Positions 1 to 8,765 of a DNA stretch of 64,000 nucleotides are shown in pieces (positions within the stretch are counted from its first letter, which is position 1; the number at the start of each line of letters is the position of its first letter). The notes beneath the pieces were generated by a model, which saw nothing but the letters and a program-made list of their open reading frames with translations, was not told the DNA's origin and searched no databases. This DNA comes from Rugamonas fusca (lineage in GTDB: Bacteria; Pseudomonadota; Gammaproteobacteria; Burkholderiales; Burkholderiaceae_D), in the NCBI RefSeq assembly GCF_014042365.1, contig NZ_JACEZS010000001.1, positions 682,001 through 746,000 on the forward strand. Reading direction: 5' to 3'. Position numbers and translations under genes: made by a program.

Positions 1-330
1 CGAGGCGTTGAAGTAATAGACGATGAACAGCAGCGAGAAGCCCGACAGCCAGGTGGCGTAGGCTTCCCACTTGAACCAGTGCAGGTCCGACGGCAGCTCG
101 GCCGGCGACACCAGGTACTTCTGCGGGTTGTAGAAACCGCCGCCGTGCACGGCCCACAGTTCGCCCGACACGCCCTTCCTGGCCAGGTCGGAACCGGGCT
201 TGGGCGGACGGATGCTGTTGTCGAGCCAGACGAAGTAAAAGGACGCGCCTATCCAGGCGATCCCCGTGATCAGGTGCAGCCAGCGCACCAATAGATTGAG
301 CCAGTCCACGCCATATGCGAGCAGTTCCAT
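1..330 (-). CDS. puuD: PuuD-type membrane urate oxidase (urate hydroxylase), N-terminal part
   Basis: Only the first 110 codons are in the window; the gene continues past the left edge. The translation begins MELLAYGVDWLNLLVRW and then LHLITGIAWIGASFYFVWLD, a hydrophobic first membrane segment followed by a loop with RPPKPG and GELWAVHGGGFYNPQKY, which is characteristic of PuuD. Known members are integral membrane proteins that oxidise urate to 5-hydroxyisourate and pass electrons to a C-terminal cytochrome c domain, which would lie outside the window. The start is supported by an AGAGGAAG ribosome site just upstream. It is divergent from the LysR gene at 556 and lies beside other purine catabolism genes, which supports the call. 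Confidence 0.9.
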   Translation of the reverse strand, partial: MELLAYGVDWLNLLVRWLHLITGIAWIGASFYFVWLDNSIRPPKPGSDLARKGVSGELWAVHGGGFYNPQKYLVSPAELPSDLHWFKWEAYATWLSGFSLLFIVYYFNAS

Positions 331-444
331 GTCTTCCTCTTGATTGGATTTAAGCTCGTCTGCCACCGCGGGCGCTCCAGACGATTGGGACTTGGTCCCT
401 GTTGGCCGCGAACTGTTGAGAGCTCCGCTGCGACCGGTTTGAAG

Positions 445-466
445 ACCACGCATTGCGGTGCGTGGT
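445..466. promoter_or_regulatory. Inverted repeat in the puuD/lysR divergent promoter region
   Basis: ACCACGCA (445-452) and TGCGTGGT (459-466) form perfect 8-bp arms around a 6-bp spacer. The site lies in the 225-bp gap between the divergent puuD and LysR genes. It may be an operator or a leader hairpin for either gene; the sequence alone does not decide. The rest of the gap becomes AT-rich at about 510-535, where I would expect the LysR promoter. Confidence 0.4.
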
Positions 467-555
467 ATGGCCTGAACGATAAAACTAATTCTGGCCTTTC
501 ACATTGGAATCGACGTATATTAAAAATAGGAACGAAGTTATACACAGATAAAGTC

Positions 556-1494
556 ATGGCCCAATTACCCGATCATTTAGACCTGCACCTGATCCGCATC
601 CTGTACCTGCTGCTGTGCGAAAAGAACGTCTCGCGCGTGGCACTCAAGCTGGACCAGCCGCAGCCTTCCATCTCCGCCTCGCTGCGCAAACTGCGTGAAT
701 TGACGGGCGATCCGCTGCTGGTACGCGGTGGACGGGGCATGGTGCCGACCCAGCACGGCGAGAGCTTGAAGAAGCCCGCCAAGCGCATCCTGGACGAGGT
801 GGGACAGCTGTTTTTGCAGAAAACGCCGTTCGCTTCGATGGAGGAAAGCCGCACCTTCCGCATCGGCGCGCCGGACTACCTCGACATCCAATTTTTGCCG
901 ACGGTTGTGGCGCGCCTGCGACGCGAATCGCCCAAAAGCCGCATCATCATCCAAAGCCTGGGCGCGGAAGTGGACTCGATCCGCATGCTGTCGGACGGCG
1001 ATCTGGACCTCATCATCGGCAACTGGCAGGAGCCGCCCGAGCATCTGCACCTGTCGCGGCTGTTCGAAGACCCCATCGTGTGCGCCATGCGCGCCGATTC
1101 GCCCTACGCCAAGCGCACCGACGCCAACGAGATGACGGTGGACGACTACCTGAACCTGCCCCACGTGGCGCCCTCGCCCACCCTGCCCGGCTTCCACGGC
1201 GTGATCGACAGCTTCCTGGCCGAACATGGGCTCGAGCGCAACGTGATGGTCGAATCAGCCTATTTCAGCCTGATTCCCCACATGCTCACGCAGACGGACC
1301 TGGTACTGACGACGGGCCGCCAATACCTGCGCTTCTACGAACGCAACCTGCCGATCAAGGTGTACACGGTGCCGCTGCGCTTCCCGCCGATGCGCTTCTA
1401 TCAGTTGTGGCACGAACGCGTGCACCAGGCCCCCGAGCACAAGTGGCTGCGCGACCAGATCACCCAAGCCGCCGCCGCCCTCAATGGCAAATAG
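556..1494 (+). CDS. LysR-family transcriptional regulator, probable purine catabolism regulator
   Basis: A 312-residue protein of normal LysR length. Residues 8-67 form the winged helix-turn-helix (LHLIRILYLLLCEKNVSRVA, then QPSISASLRKLRELTGDPLL), and the rest is the periplasmic-binding-like effector domain. I chose the ATG at 556, giving MAQLPDHLDLHLIRI, because the open frame upstream is low quality and extends into the divergent promoter. No strong ribosome site is visible. It is divergent from puuD and precedes the uraD-allC fusion, so control of urate and allantoin genes is a reasonable inference, but the effector cannot be read from sequence. Confidence 0.85.
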   Translation: MAQLPDHLDLHLIRILYLLLCEKNVSRVALKLDQPQPSISASLRKLRELTGDPLLVRGGRGMVPTQHGESLKKPAKRILDEVGQLFLQKTPFASMEESRTFRIGAPDYLDIQFLPTVVARLRRESPKSRIIIQSLGAEVDSIRMLSDGDLDLIIGNWQEPPEHLHLSRLFEDPIVCAMRADSPYAKRTDANEMTVDDYLNLPHVAPSPTLPGFHGVIDSFLAEHGLERNVMVESAYFSLIPHMLTQTDLVLTTGRQYLRFYERNLPIKVYTVPLRFPPMRFYQLWHERVHQAPEHKWLRDQITQAAAALNGK

Positions 1495-1557
1495 CAAAAT
1501 CGGGGACGTAACACGGTTTTTCCGCTTGGGAAAACCGTGTTACGTCCCCGATTTTGC
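1494..1557. repeat. Long perfect hairpin / REP-like palindrome
   Basis: Perfect 27-bp arms at 1494-1520 and 1531-1557 with a 10-base loop, three more loop pairs possible counting one G-T. The left arm contains CGGGGACGTAACACGG. The element starts on the last base of the LysR stop codon. There is no strong T-run after the stem, so it is not a typical intrinsic terminator, although it could still stop or stabilise the LysR transcript. Its length and perfection suggest a REP or REPIN-type mobile palindrome. Confidence 0.8.
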
Positions 1558-1736
1558 TGACCGTGGCAGGCTGGCAACACTTGCCATATCCGCATGCTGA
1601 ACCTCCTTATGTTCAGTTGCTTATATATCCGCCCCGCCGTGCCTATACTATTCTTCATATACCAAGGCCGGCGCCAGGTCCCATGCGCCGGTCACGATAG
1701 CTGAGGAGACAGGCTGGTGGGGCCGCCTGCACAACA

Positions 1737-3494
1737 ATGACGATCACTCTCGAACACCTGAACCAGTGCACCGCCGAGGAATTCACCCGCCTGCTGCACG
1801 GTCTGTACGAACATTCGCCCTGGATACCCGAACGCGCCGCCGCTGGCCGTCCCTACGCCACCGTCACCGCCCTCAAACAGGCGCTGGAACAGGTGGTGCG
1901 CCAGGCCTCCGTGGACGAACAACTGGGCCTGGTGCGCGCCCACCCTGAGCTGGCCGGCAAGGCCGCGCTGGCCGGCACGCTGACGGCCGAATCGACCGGC
2001 GAACAGGCCAAGGCCGGCCTGACCCAGTGCAGCCCGGAGGAACTGGTGACGCTGCACCGCCTCAACGCGGAATACAACGCGCGCTTCGGCTTCCCCTTCA
2101 TCCTGGCCGTCAAGGGCCCGACGGGCCATGGCCTCACGCGCCAGGAAATCATCGCCCACTTCACGCGCCGCCTGCGCGCCCAGCGCGATGACGAACTGGC
2201 CGAATGCCTGCGCCAGATCGGCCGCATCGCCGCCATGCGGCTGAACGCGCTGATGGACCTGCAGTTCCACTTCGGCCCCACCATCATGGCCTGGGCCGAA
2301 ATCATCGGCGAATGGAGCGACGATCCCGACAACCTGACCTGCGCCTACATGACGCCTGCCCACCGCAAGACGGCCGGCCAACTGGCTGAGTGGATGACGG
2401 AAGCGGGCATGCAAGTGCATATCGACCCGGTCGGCAACGTGGTGGGCCGCTACCTGTCGGATCGCCCCAACGCCAAGACCCTGATGACCGGCTCACACTA
2501 CGACACGGTGCGCAACGGCGGCAAGTACGACGGCCGCGAAGGCATCCTGCTGCCCATCGCCGTTATCAAATACATGCACGAACGGGGCGAGCGGCTGCCG
2601 TTCAACGTGGAGATCGTCGGCTTCTCGGAAGAGGAAGGCGTGCGCTATCAAAGCACCTTCCTGGGCAGTAACGCCATCATCGGCCAGTTCGACATGGCGC
2701 TGCTGGACAAATCGGACGCCCAGGGCATCACCATGCGCGAGGCGCTGATCGCGGCCGGCCATGATGTGACGAAGATCCCCGCCATCGGCCGCAAGCCGGA
2801 AGATGTGCTGGCCTTCGTCGAGGTCCATATCGAACAAGGCCCGGTGCTGCTGAACCGTGACCTGCCCGTGGGCGTAGTCAGTTCCATCGCCGGCAGTTGC
2901 CGCTACCAGGTCGAACTGACCGGCCTGGCCAGCCATGCGGGCACCACGCCCATGAACATGCGCAAGGACGCCGCTGCAGCCGCAGCAGAAATCGTGCTGT
3001 TCGTCGAGCAGCGCGCCAGCCAGGCGCCGTCGCTGGTGGGCACCGTGGGCCAGTTGCAGGTGCCCGACGGTTCCGTCAACGTGATCCCCGGCGCCTGCAG
3101 GCTGTCGCTGGACATCCGCGCCGCCGACGATGCGACGCGCGATGCGGCCGTGGCCGACATCCTGAACCAGGCCGAGGCCATCTGCGCCCGCCGCCAGGTG
3201 GAAATCAAGGTCACCAAGATCATGTCCGCGCCCGCGGCGCCGTGCGCGCCGTGGCTGGTCCGCCAATTCGCCGCCGCCACCGAACGGGCGGGCGTGGAAG
3301 TGTTCGAGCTGCCCTCGGGCGCCGGCCACGACGCGATGGCGCTGGCCCGCATGACCGACGTGGCCATGCTGTTCACGCGCTGCGGCAACGGCGGCATCAG
3401 TCACAACCCGCTGGAAACCATGACGGCCGACGATGCCGAAGTGTCGGCCCAGATCTTCCTGGACTTCCTGCGCAACTTCCAGCCGAAATCCTGA
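1737..3494 (+). CDS. Fused OHCU decarboxylase (UraD) / allantoate amidohydrolase (AllC)
   Basis: A 585-residue two-domain enzyme. Residues 1-170 are UraD, which decarboxylates 2-oxo-4-hydroxy-4-carboxy-5-ureidoimidazoline to S-allantoin; EHSPW, HPELAGKAA and YNARFGFPFI are visible. Residues 175-585 are an M20-family allantoate amidohydrolase, with metal and substrate motifs GSHYDTV, KYDGREGIL, SEEEGVR, VHIEQGP, GTTPMNMRKDA, SGAGHDAM and a terminal SHNPLE histidine. Neither domain is truncated. The two activities are not consecutive: allantoinase acts between them and is not in the window. The ATG at 1737 fits the UraD N-terminus, but the ribosome site is weak. xdhA follows after 142 bp on the same strand. 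Confidence 0.93.
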   Translation: MTITLEHLNQCTAEEFTRLLHGLYEHSPWIPERAAAGRPYATVTALKQALEQVVRQASVDEQLGLVRAHPELAGKAALAGTLTAESTGEQAKAGLTQCSPEELVTLHRLNAEYNARFGFPFILAVKGPTGHGLTRQEIIAHFTRRLRAQRDDELAECLRQIGRIAAMRLNALMDLQFHFGPTIMAWAEIIGEWSDDPDNLTCAYMTPAHRKTAGQLAEWMTEAGMQVHIDPVGNVVGRYLSDRPNAKTLMTGSHYDTVRNGGKYDGREGILLPIAVIKYMHERGERLPFNVEIVGFSEEEGVRYQSTFLGSNAIIGQFDMALLDKSDAQGITMREALIAAGHDVTKIPAIGRKPEDVLAFVEVHIEQGPVLLNRDLPVGVVSSIAGSCRYQVELTGLASHAGTTPMNMRKDAAAAAAEIVLFVEQRASQAPSLVGTVGQLQVPDGSVNVIPGACRLSLDIRAADDATRDAAVADILNQAEAICARRQVEIKVTKIMSAPAAPCAPWLVRQFAAATERAGVEVFELPSGAGHDAMALARMTDVAMLFTRCGNGGISHNPLETMTADDAEVSAQIFLDFLRNFQPKS

Positions 3495-3509
3495 TTGTTT
3501 TATCAGACC

Positions 3510-3538
3510 CAAACGATACAAAAGCAGATTTCTATAAT
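3510..3538 (+). promoter_or_regulatory. Possible promoter for xdhABC
   Basis: TATAAT at 3533-3538 lies in an AT-rich patch between the uraD-allC stop and xdhA, about 100 bp before the xdhA start. The -35 region is poor, which would fit an activator-dependent promoter. This is a suggestion only. Confidence 0.3.
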
Positions 3539-3636
3539 TAATTGAACATAGTAGCCATGGCGGCCCCGATATTGGTGAGGGGGCCGGTGGCTGCTAACCT
3601 GTGCAAACAGCATCAGTTCAACAGCGCGGAGCATCC

Positions 3637-5130
3637 ATGTCAGAACCTATCCGATTTTTCTATCGCGGCGAAGTCCACACCGTCGCGCAAGGCGCACCGA
3701 CCCGTACCCTGCTCCAGCACCTGCGGGAAGACCTGCACTGCACCGGCACCAAGGAAGGCTGCGCCGAAGGCGATTGCGGCGCCTGCACCGTGGTGGTGGC
3801 CGAGCTTCAGCCCAATGGCGAAGTGGCCATGCAGTCGGTGAATTCCTGCATCCAGTTCGTCCCCACGCTGGACGGCAAGGCCGTGTTCACCGTGGAAGAC
3901 CTGCAACAAGCCGACGGCGCGCTGCACCCGGTGCAGGAAGCGCTGGTCGAATGCCACGGTTCCCAGTGCGGCTTCTGCACCCCCGGCTTCGCCATGTCCC
4001 TGTGGAGCCTGTACCTGAAGCAGGAAGGCCAGGCCGAGGCGCCCTGCCGCAAGACCATCGATGAAACCCTGTCCGGGAACCTGTGCCGCTGCACCGGCTA
4101 CCGCCCCATCATCGACGCCGCGCGCCGCATGAGTGAACTGCCGGCCGTACACTTCGACCGCGCCGCGCTCAAGACGGCACTGCAAGCGCTCCAGCGTGAC
4201 ACCATGTTCAGCTACAGCCACGACGGCCAGACTTTCTACGCCCCCCGCACGCTGGCCGAACTGGCCACCCTGCGGGCCGAGAAACCCGCCGCCACCATCG
4301 TGGCCGGTTCCACCGACGTGGGCCTGTGGGTGACCAAGCAGATGCGCGACCTGGGCGACATGATCTACGTCCGCATGGTCAAGGAGCTGCACGAGATCGA
4401 AGCGCGCGACGGCATGCTGCACATCGGCGCGGCCGTCAACCTGAACGACGCCTACGGCGCCGTCTGCGAACACTACAAGGACGAGCTGACGGAAATGTGG
4501 CAGCGCTTCGCCTCCCAGCCTATCCGCAACACGGGCACGCTGGGCGGCAGTGTCGCCAACGGCTCGCCCATCGGCGACTCGGCCCCGTGGATGATCGCGC
4601 TGGGCGCGGAGATCGTGCTGCGCAGCGCGCAGGGCCAGCGCGTGCTACTGCTTGAGAAGTTCTACCTCGACTATATGAAGAAAGACTGGCAGCCGGGCGA
4701 ATTCGTGGAAGCCGTGCGCATTCCGCTGCCGCGCCCGGGCGTCCAGTTCCGTACCTACAAGCTGGCTAAGCGCTACGACCAGGACATCTCCGCCGTCTGT
4801 GGCGCCTACGCCATCACGCTGGACGACGCCGGCATCGTGACCGACGCCCACATCGCTTACGGCGGCATGGCCGCCACCTCGCGCCGCGCACCGTTGGCCG
4901 AAGCGGCCCTGAACGGCAAGCCGTGGAACGAAGAAAACCTGCAACAGGCCATGGCCGCCCTGGCCAAGGACTACACACCGCTGACGGACATGCGCGCCAG
5001 TGCCGACTATCGCATGAAAACGGCCCAGAACCTGCTGCGCCGCTTCTGGCTGGAGACGCGCCCGGACGGCGCCATGCCCATCCAGTCTATCAACGCATTC
5101 AACTACGCTGAAGGAGGCGCCGCAGCATGA
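3637..5130 (+). CDS. xdhA: Xanthine dehydrogenase small subunit (2Fe-2S and FAD)
   Basis: A 497-residue electron-transfer subunit. Residues 1-165 carry two 2Fe-2S clusters: the plant-ferredoxin-type CTGTKEGCAEGDCGAC and the second cluster with CGFCTPG and LCRCTGYRP. Residues 190-370 form the FAD domain with AGSTDVGLWVTKQ and NTGTLGGSVANGSPIGDS, followed by the C-terminal CO-dehydrogenase flavoprotein-like domain. It passes electrons from the molybdenum subunit to NAD. I use the ATG at 3637; a GTG 36 bases upstream is also in frame. The stop overlaps the xdhB start by four bases. Confidence 0.95.
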   Translation: MSEPIRFFYRGEVHTVAQGAPTRTLLQHLREDLHCTGTKEGCAEGDCGACTVVVAELQPNGEVAMQSVNSCIQFVPTLDGKAVFTVEDLQQADGALHPVQEALVECHGSQCGFCTPGFAMSLWSLYLKQEGQAEAPCRKTIDETLSGNLCRCTGYRPIIDAARRMSELPAVHFDRAALKTALQALQRDTMFSYSHDGQTFYAPRTLAELATLRAEKPAATIVAGSTDVGLWVTKQMRDLGDMIYVRMVKELHEIEARDGMLHIGAAVNLNDAYGAVCEHYKDELTEMWQRFASQPIRNTGTLGGSVANGSPIGDSAPWMIALGAEIVLRSAQGQRVLLLEKFYLDYMKKDWQPGEFVEAVRIPLPRPGVQFRTYKLAKRYDQDISAVCGAYAITLDDAGIVTDAHIAYGGMAATSRRAPLAEAALNGKPWNEENLQQAMAALAKDYTPLTDMRASADYRMKTAQNLLRRFWLETRPDGAMPIQSINAFNYAEGGAAA

Positions 5131-7478
5131 ACAGCAAAACGGAAGCTTTCCTGACCCAGCAAGTACCGATGGCCTGGGCCGAAGTGGGCAAATCCCAAAA
5201 GCATGAATCGGCCGTGCTGCACGTGCTGGGCGAAGCCACTTACACCGACGACATCGCCGAAGCGCAAGGCACGCTGCACGCCGCGCTGGGCCTGTCGTCC
5301 AAGGCCCACGCAAACATCCTGTCCATGGACCTGGAGCCCGTGCGGCGCATGCCCGGCGTGGTGGCCGTGTACACCCACACGGATATCCCCGGCACCAACG
5401 ACTGCGGCCCCATCATCCACGATGACCCTATCCTGTCGCCGGGCCTCGTGCAGTATATCGGCCAGCCTATCTTCATCGTCGTCGCAAAGACACACGAGCA
5501 GGCGCGCCGCGCCGCCCGCAAGGCCGTGATCGAATACGAGGAACTGCCCGCCATCCTGACTCCGCAGGCCGCGCGCGATGCGCAATCGTTCGTGGTGCCG
5601 CCCATGCATCTGGCGCGCGGCGACGCGCAGGCTGCGTTCGAACGCTCGACGCATCGCCTCAAGGGGGAGCTGCAAGTGGGTGGCCAGGAGCAGTTCTACC
5701 TGGAAGGCCAGATCGCCTACGCGGTGCCGAAGGAAGGCGACGGCATGCACGTCTACTGCTCGACCCAGCATCCGACCGAGATGCAGCACGTGGTGGCGCA
5801 CGCCCTGCACCGCCATTCGCACGACATCGTGGTCGAGTGCCGCCGCATGGGTGGCGCGTTCGGCGGCAAGGAATCGCAATCGGCATTGTGGGCCGCCTGC
5901 GCCGCCATCTCGGCCGCGCGCCTGAAGCGCCCCGTCAAGCTGCGCGCCGACCGCGACGACGACATGATGGTGACGGGCAAACGCCACTGCTTCTGGTACG
6001 AATACGAGATCGGCTACGGCGACGATGGCCGCATCACGGCCGCCAAGGTGCAGATGGTGTCGCGCGCCGGCTTCTCGGCTGACCTGTCGGCCCCGGTCGC
6101 CACCCGTGCCGTCTGCCACTTCGACAACACCTATTACCTGGGCGACGTCGATATCCGCGCCATGTGCGGCAAGACCAACACCCAGTCCAACACGGCCTTC
6201 CGTGGCTTCGGCGGCCCGCAGGGCGCCATCGCCATCGAATACATCGTGGACGAGATCGCGCGCAACCTGGGCATGGATGCGCTGGATGTCCGCAAGATCA
6301 ACTTCTACGGCCGCAACGACGAGGAAGGCCGCAACGTCACGCAATACGGCCAGAAGATCGTCGACAACGTGATCCACGAACTGGTGGAACAACTGGTCAG
6401 CGAGAGCGACTACCGCAAGCGCCGCGACGAAATCAACGCCTTCAACGCCACCAGTCCCGTGCTCAAGCGCGGCCTGGCGCTCACGCCAGTCAAGTTCGGC
6501 ATCGCGTTCAACGTCACCCACTTCAACCAGGCCGGTGCGCTGGTGCACGTGTACACGGACGGCTCGGTGCTGGTCAACCACGGCGGCACCGAGATGGGCC
6601 AGGGCATCAACACCAAGGTGTGCCAGGTAGTGGCCCATGAACTGGGCATCCCACTGGACATGGTGCGCGCCAGCGCCACCAACACCAGCAAGGTGGCCAA
6701 TACCTCGGCCACGGCCGCATCCACGGGTGCAGACCTGAACGGCAAGGCCGCGCAGGACGCCGCCCATACGATCCGCAAGCGGCTGGCCGAATTCGCCGTC
6801 AAGCTGCATGGCGGCGCGGTGGAGGACGTGCGCTTCGAGGCTGGCCAGATTATCGTCAATGGCAGTGCCGTGCCCTTCCCTGAGCTGGTGCAGAAGGCCT
6901 ACATGGCGCGCGTCCAGCTGTGGTCGGACGGCTTCTACGCCACGCCGGGCCTGCATTGGGATCCGAAAACGATGAGCGGCAATCCGTTCTCGTACTATGC
7001 CTACGGCGCTTCGGTGTCGGAAGTAGTGGTCGATACACTGACAGGCGAATGGAAGCTGCTGAAGGTGAACGCGCTTTACGACGCGGGCCAGTCGCTGAAC
7101 CCGGCGCTCGACGTGGGCCAGGTGGAAGGCGCCTTCGTACAGGGTATGGGCTGGCTCACCACCGAGGAACTGTGGTGGAATGCGAGCGGCAAGCTGATGA
7201 CGCACGCACCGTCCACCTACAAGATCCCCGGCGTGTCGGACTGCCCGGAGAATTTCGATATCCGCCTGTTCAAGAACCGCAACGTGACCGACAGCATCCA
7301 CCGCTCCAAGGCGGTCGGCGAACCGCCGCTGCTGCTGCCGTTCTCCGTGTTCCTGGCCATCCGCGATGCCTGCTCCAGCGTGGCGAACCACAAGTTCAAC
7401 CCGCCGCTGCGCGCACCCGCCACCAGCGAAGCGATCCTGAACGCCATCAGCGCCGTGCAGGAACTGGCGCAAGGCTGA
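5127..7478 (+). CDS. xdhB: Xanthine dehydrogenase large subunit (molybdopterin)
   Basis: A 783-residue catalytic subunit that oxidises hypoxanthine and xanthine to urate. The N-terminal a/b hammerhead domain is followed by cofactor and substrate motifs GGQEQFYLEGQ, GGAFGGKESQ, AFRGFGGPQG, GGTEMGQGINTK and KAVGEPPLLL, the last containing the family's catalytic glutamate in GEPP. An AAGGAGG ribosome site precedes the ATG, which overlaps the xdhA stop as ATGA, so translation is probably coupled. The length is usual for bacterial XdhB. Confidence 0.96.
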   Translation: MNSKTEAFLTQQVPMAWAEVGKSQKHESAVLHVLGEATYTDDIAEAQGTLHAALGLSSKAHANILSMDLEPVRRMPGVVAVYTHTDIPGTNDCGPIIHDDPILSPGLVQYIGQPIFIVVAKTHEQARRAARKAVIEYEELPAILTPQAARDAQSFVVPPMHLARGDAQAAFERSTHRLKGELQVGGQEQFYLEGQIAYAVPKEGDGMHVYCSTQHPTEMQHVVAHALHRHSHDIVVECRRMGGAFGGKESQSALWAACAAISAARLKRPVKLRADRDDDMMVTGKRHCFWYEYEIGYGDDGRITAAKVQMVSRAGFSADLSAPVATRAVCHFDNTYYLGDVDIRAMCGKTNTQSNTAFRGFGGPQGAIAIEYIVDEIARNLGMDALDVRKINFYGRNDEEGRNVTQYGQKIVDNVIHELVEQLVSESDYRKRRDEINAFNATSPVLKRGLALTPVKFGIAFNVTHFNQAGALVHVYTDGSVLVNHGGTEMGQGINTKVCQVVAHELGIPLDMVRASATNTSKVANTSATAASTGADLNGKAAQDAAHTIRKRLAEFAVKLHGGAVEDVRFEAGQIIVNGSAVPFPELVQKAYMARVQLWSDGFYATPGLHWDPKTMSGNPFSYYAYGASVSEVVVDTLTGEWKLLKVNALYDAGQSLNPALDVGQVEGAFVQGMGWLTTEELWWNASGKLMTHAPSTYKIPGVSDCPENFDIRLFKNRNVTDSIHRSKAVGEPPLLLPFSVFLAIRDACSSVANHKFNPPLRAPATSEAILNAISAVQELAQG

Positions 7479-7483
7479 ACGAC

Positions 7484-8575
7484 ATGGCCAGCGATCTGTC
7501 CTCTCCGACCAATGCCCTGGTGGCCGCCGCCGCGCTGGCCGAGCCGCGCGTGCTGGTGACGGTTGCTCAGGTGGCCGGTTCGGCGCCGCGCGAACCGGGC
7601 GCCAAGATGCTCATCACCCAGGATGGCGCCTACGACACCATCGGCGGCGGCCACCTGGAAATGCGCGCCACCGACATCGCCCGTGAGATGCTGGCCATGC
7701 CGGCCGACGCGCTGCCCGCGCAGCGGCGGCTGGAACGCTTCCCGCTCGGCCCCAGCCTGGGACAGTGCTGCGGTGGCGTCGTGCATCTGGCGTTCGAGCG
7801 CATCATGCCCGACGCGGACGCGCATTTCGCCGCGCTGGTGCGGCGCAAAGGCGAAGGACAGGATAGCTGGCGCCTGCTGCCGCTGGGCTGCACGGAGGCT
7901 GCCAGTACCTACGACGCGGCTGGCCTGCGCCTGTCCGGCAACGGCCCCGCCCTGCTGCCGCTGCCCGGCCCCGGTGTCGAGTGCAAGCTGCGGCTGGACG
8001 ACGACGGCCGCCAGTGGCTGCTCGACTCCTGCCTGCCGTACCGTCCGCGCCTTTATCTGTTCGGCGCCGGCCACGTGGGCGCGGCCATCGTGCGCGCGCT
8101 CGCGGAACTGCCGTGCCAGGTGGTGTGGATAGACGAACGCGAGGACATGTTCCCGTCCACGCTGCCGGCCAACACCCGCATCGAAGCGACCGACACGCCG
8201 GAAGCCGTCATCGAGCAAGCGCCGGCCGGCGCCAGCTTCCTCGTGCTCACCCACAGCCACGCGCTGGACCAGCAATTGTCCGAACAAATCCTGCGCCGTA
8301 CCGACTTTACGTGGTTTGGCCTGATCGGATCGGCCACCAAGCGTGTACAATTCGAGCGACGCCTGCGCGAGCGGGGCATTCCGGCCGAGCGCATGGCGGA
8401 CATGACCTGCCCGATCGGCCTGCCCGGCATCCGCGACAAGGCGCCCGCCGTCATCGCCGTCTCGGTGGCCGCGCAACTGATGCAAGTGTGGGAGGCCGCA
8501 GCACTCGCATCGCCAACGCAAACGAATACGACTTTGGCCGACACGCCAGCCCAGGACCACGCATGCATCGCCTGA
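7484..8575 (+). CDS. xdhC: Xanthine dehydrogenase accessory protein XdhC
   Basis: A 363-residue protein. Known XdhC proteins bind the molybdenum cofactor, protect its sulfurated form and insert it into XdhB. The N-terminal XdhC/CoxI part contains VAGSAPREPGAKMLI and GGGHLEMRATDIA with the CCGG-type LGQCCGGVVHL. The C-terminal Rossmann-like part contains LYLFGAGHVGAAIVRAL and a terminal IGSATKR. It starts five bases after the xdhB stop, so it belongs to the xdhABC operon. The open frame extends upstream inside xdhB, but the ATG at 7484 gives the normal N-terminus. Confidence 0.93.
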   Translation: MASDLSSPTNALVAAAALAEPRVLVTVAQVAGSAPREPGAKMLITQDGAYDTIGGGHLEMRATDIAREMLAMPADALPAQRRLERFPLGPSLGQCCGGVVHLAFERIMPDADAHFAALVRRKGEGQDSWRLLPLGCTEAASTYDAAGLRLSGNGPALLPLPGPGVECKLRLDDDGRQWLLDSCLPYRPRLYLFGAGHVGAAIVRALAELPCQVVWIDEREDMFPSTLPANTRIEATDTPEAVIEQAPAGASFLVLTHSHALDQQLSEQILRRTDFTWFGLIGSATKRVQFERRLRERGIPAERMADMTCPIGLPGIRDKAPAVIAVSVAAQLMQVWEAAALASPTQTNTTLADTPAQDHACIA

Positions 8576-8765
8576 TTTCTTCCATTTCGCCCGTCACGCA
8601 GGCGTTCTCACTCTCCGGCAGCGCCGGGGCGGGAGCGCCGCATCGCTGTACATCCCTCTAGCCGCCGCGCTAGCTTCAACACATTCAAGCACCGATGGCC
8701 CGCGCGCATGCGCGAAGACCGTCAGCGACCACCTGCGTCACGCACTAACGAATTTCGGAACGATC

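Noticed and set aside
5103..7472. Long open frame on the - strand opposite xdhB
   Set aside because: Shadow of the xdhB codon pattern; no recognisable protein features.
8703..8714. 12-bp palindrome CGCGCATGCGCG before guaD
   Set aside because: Such GC palindromes are common at this base composition and it has no T-run or fixed place relative to a promoter.
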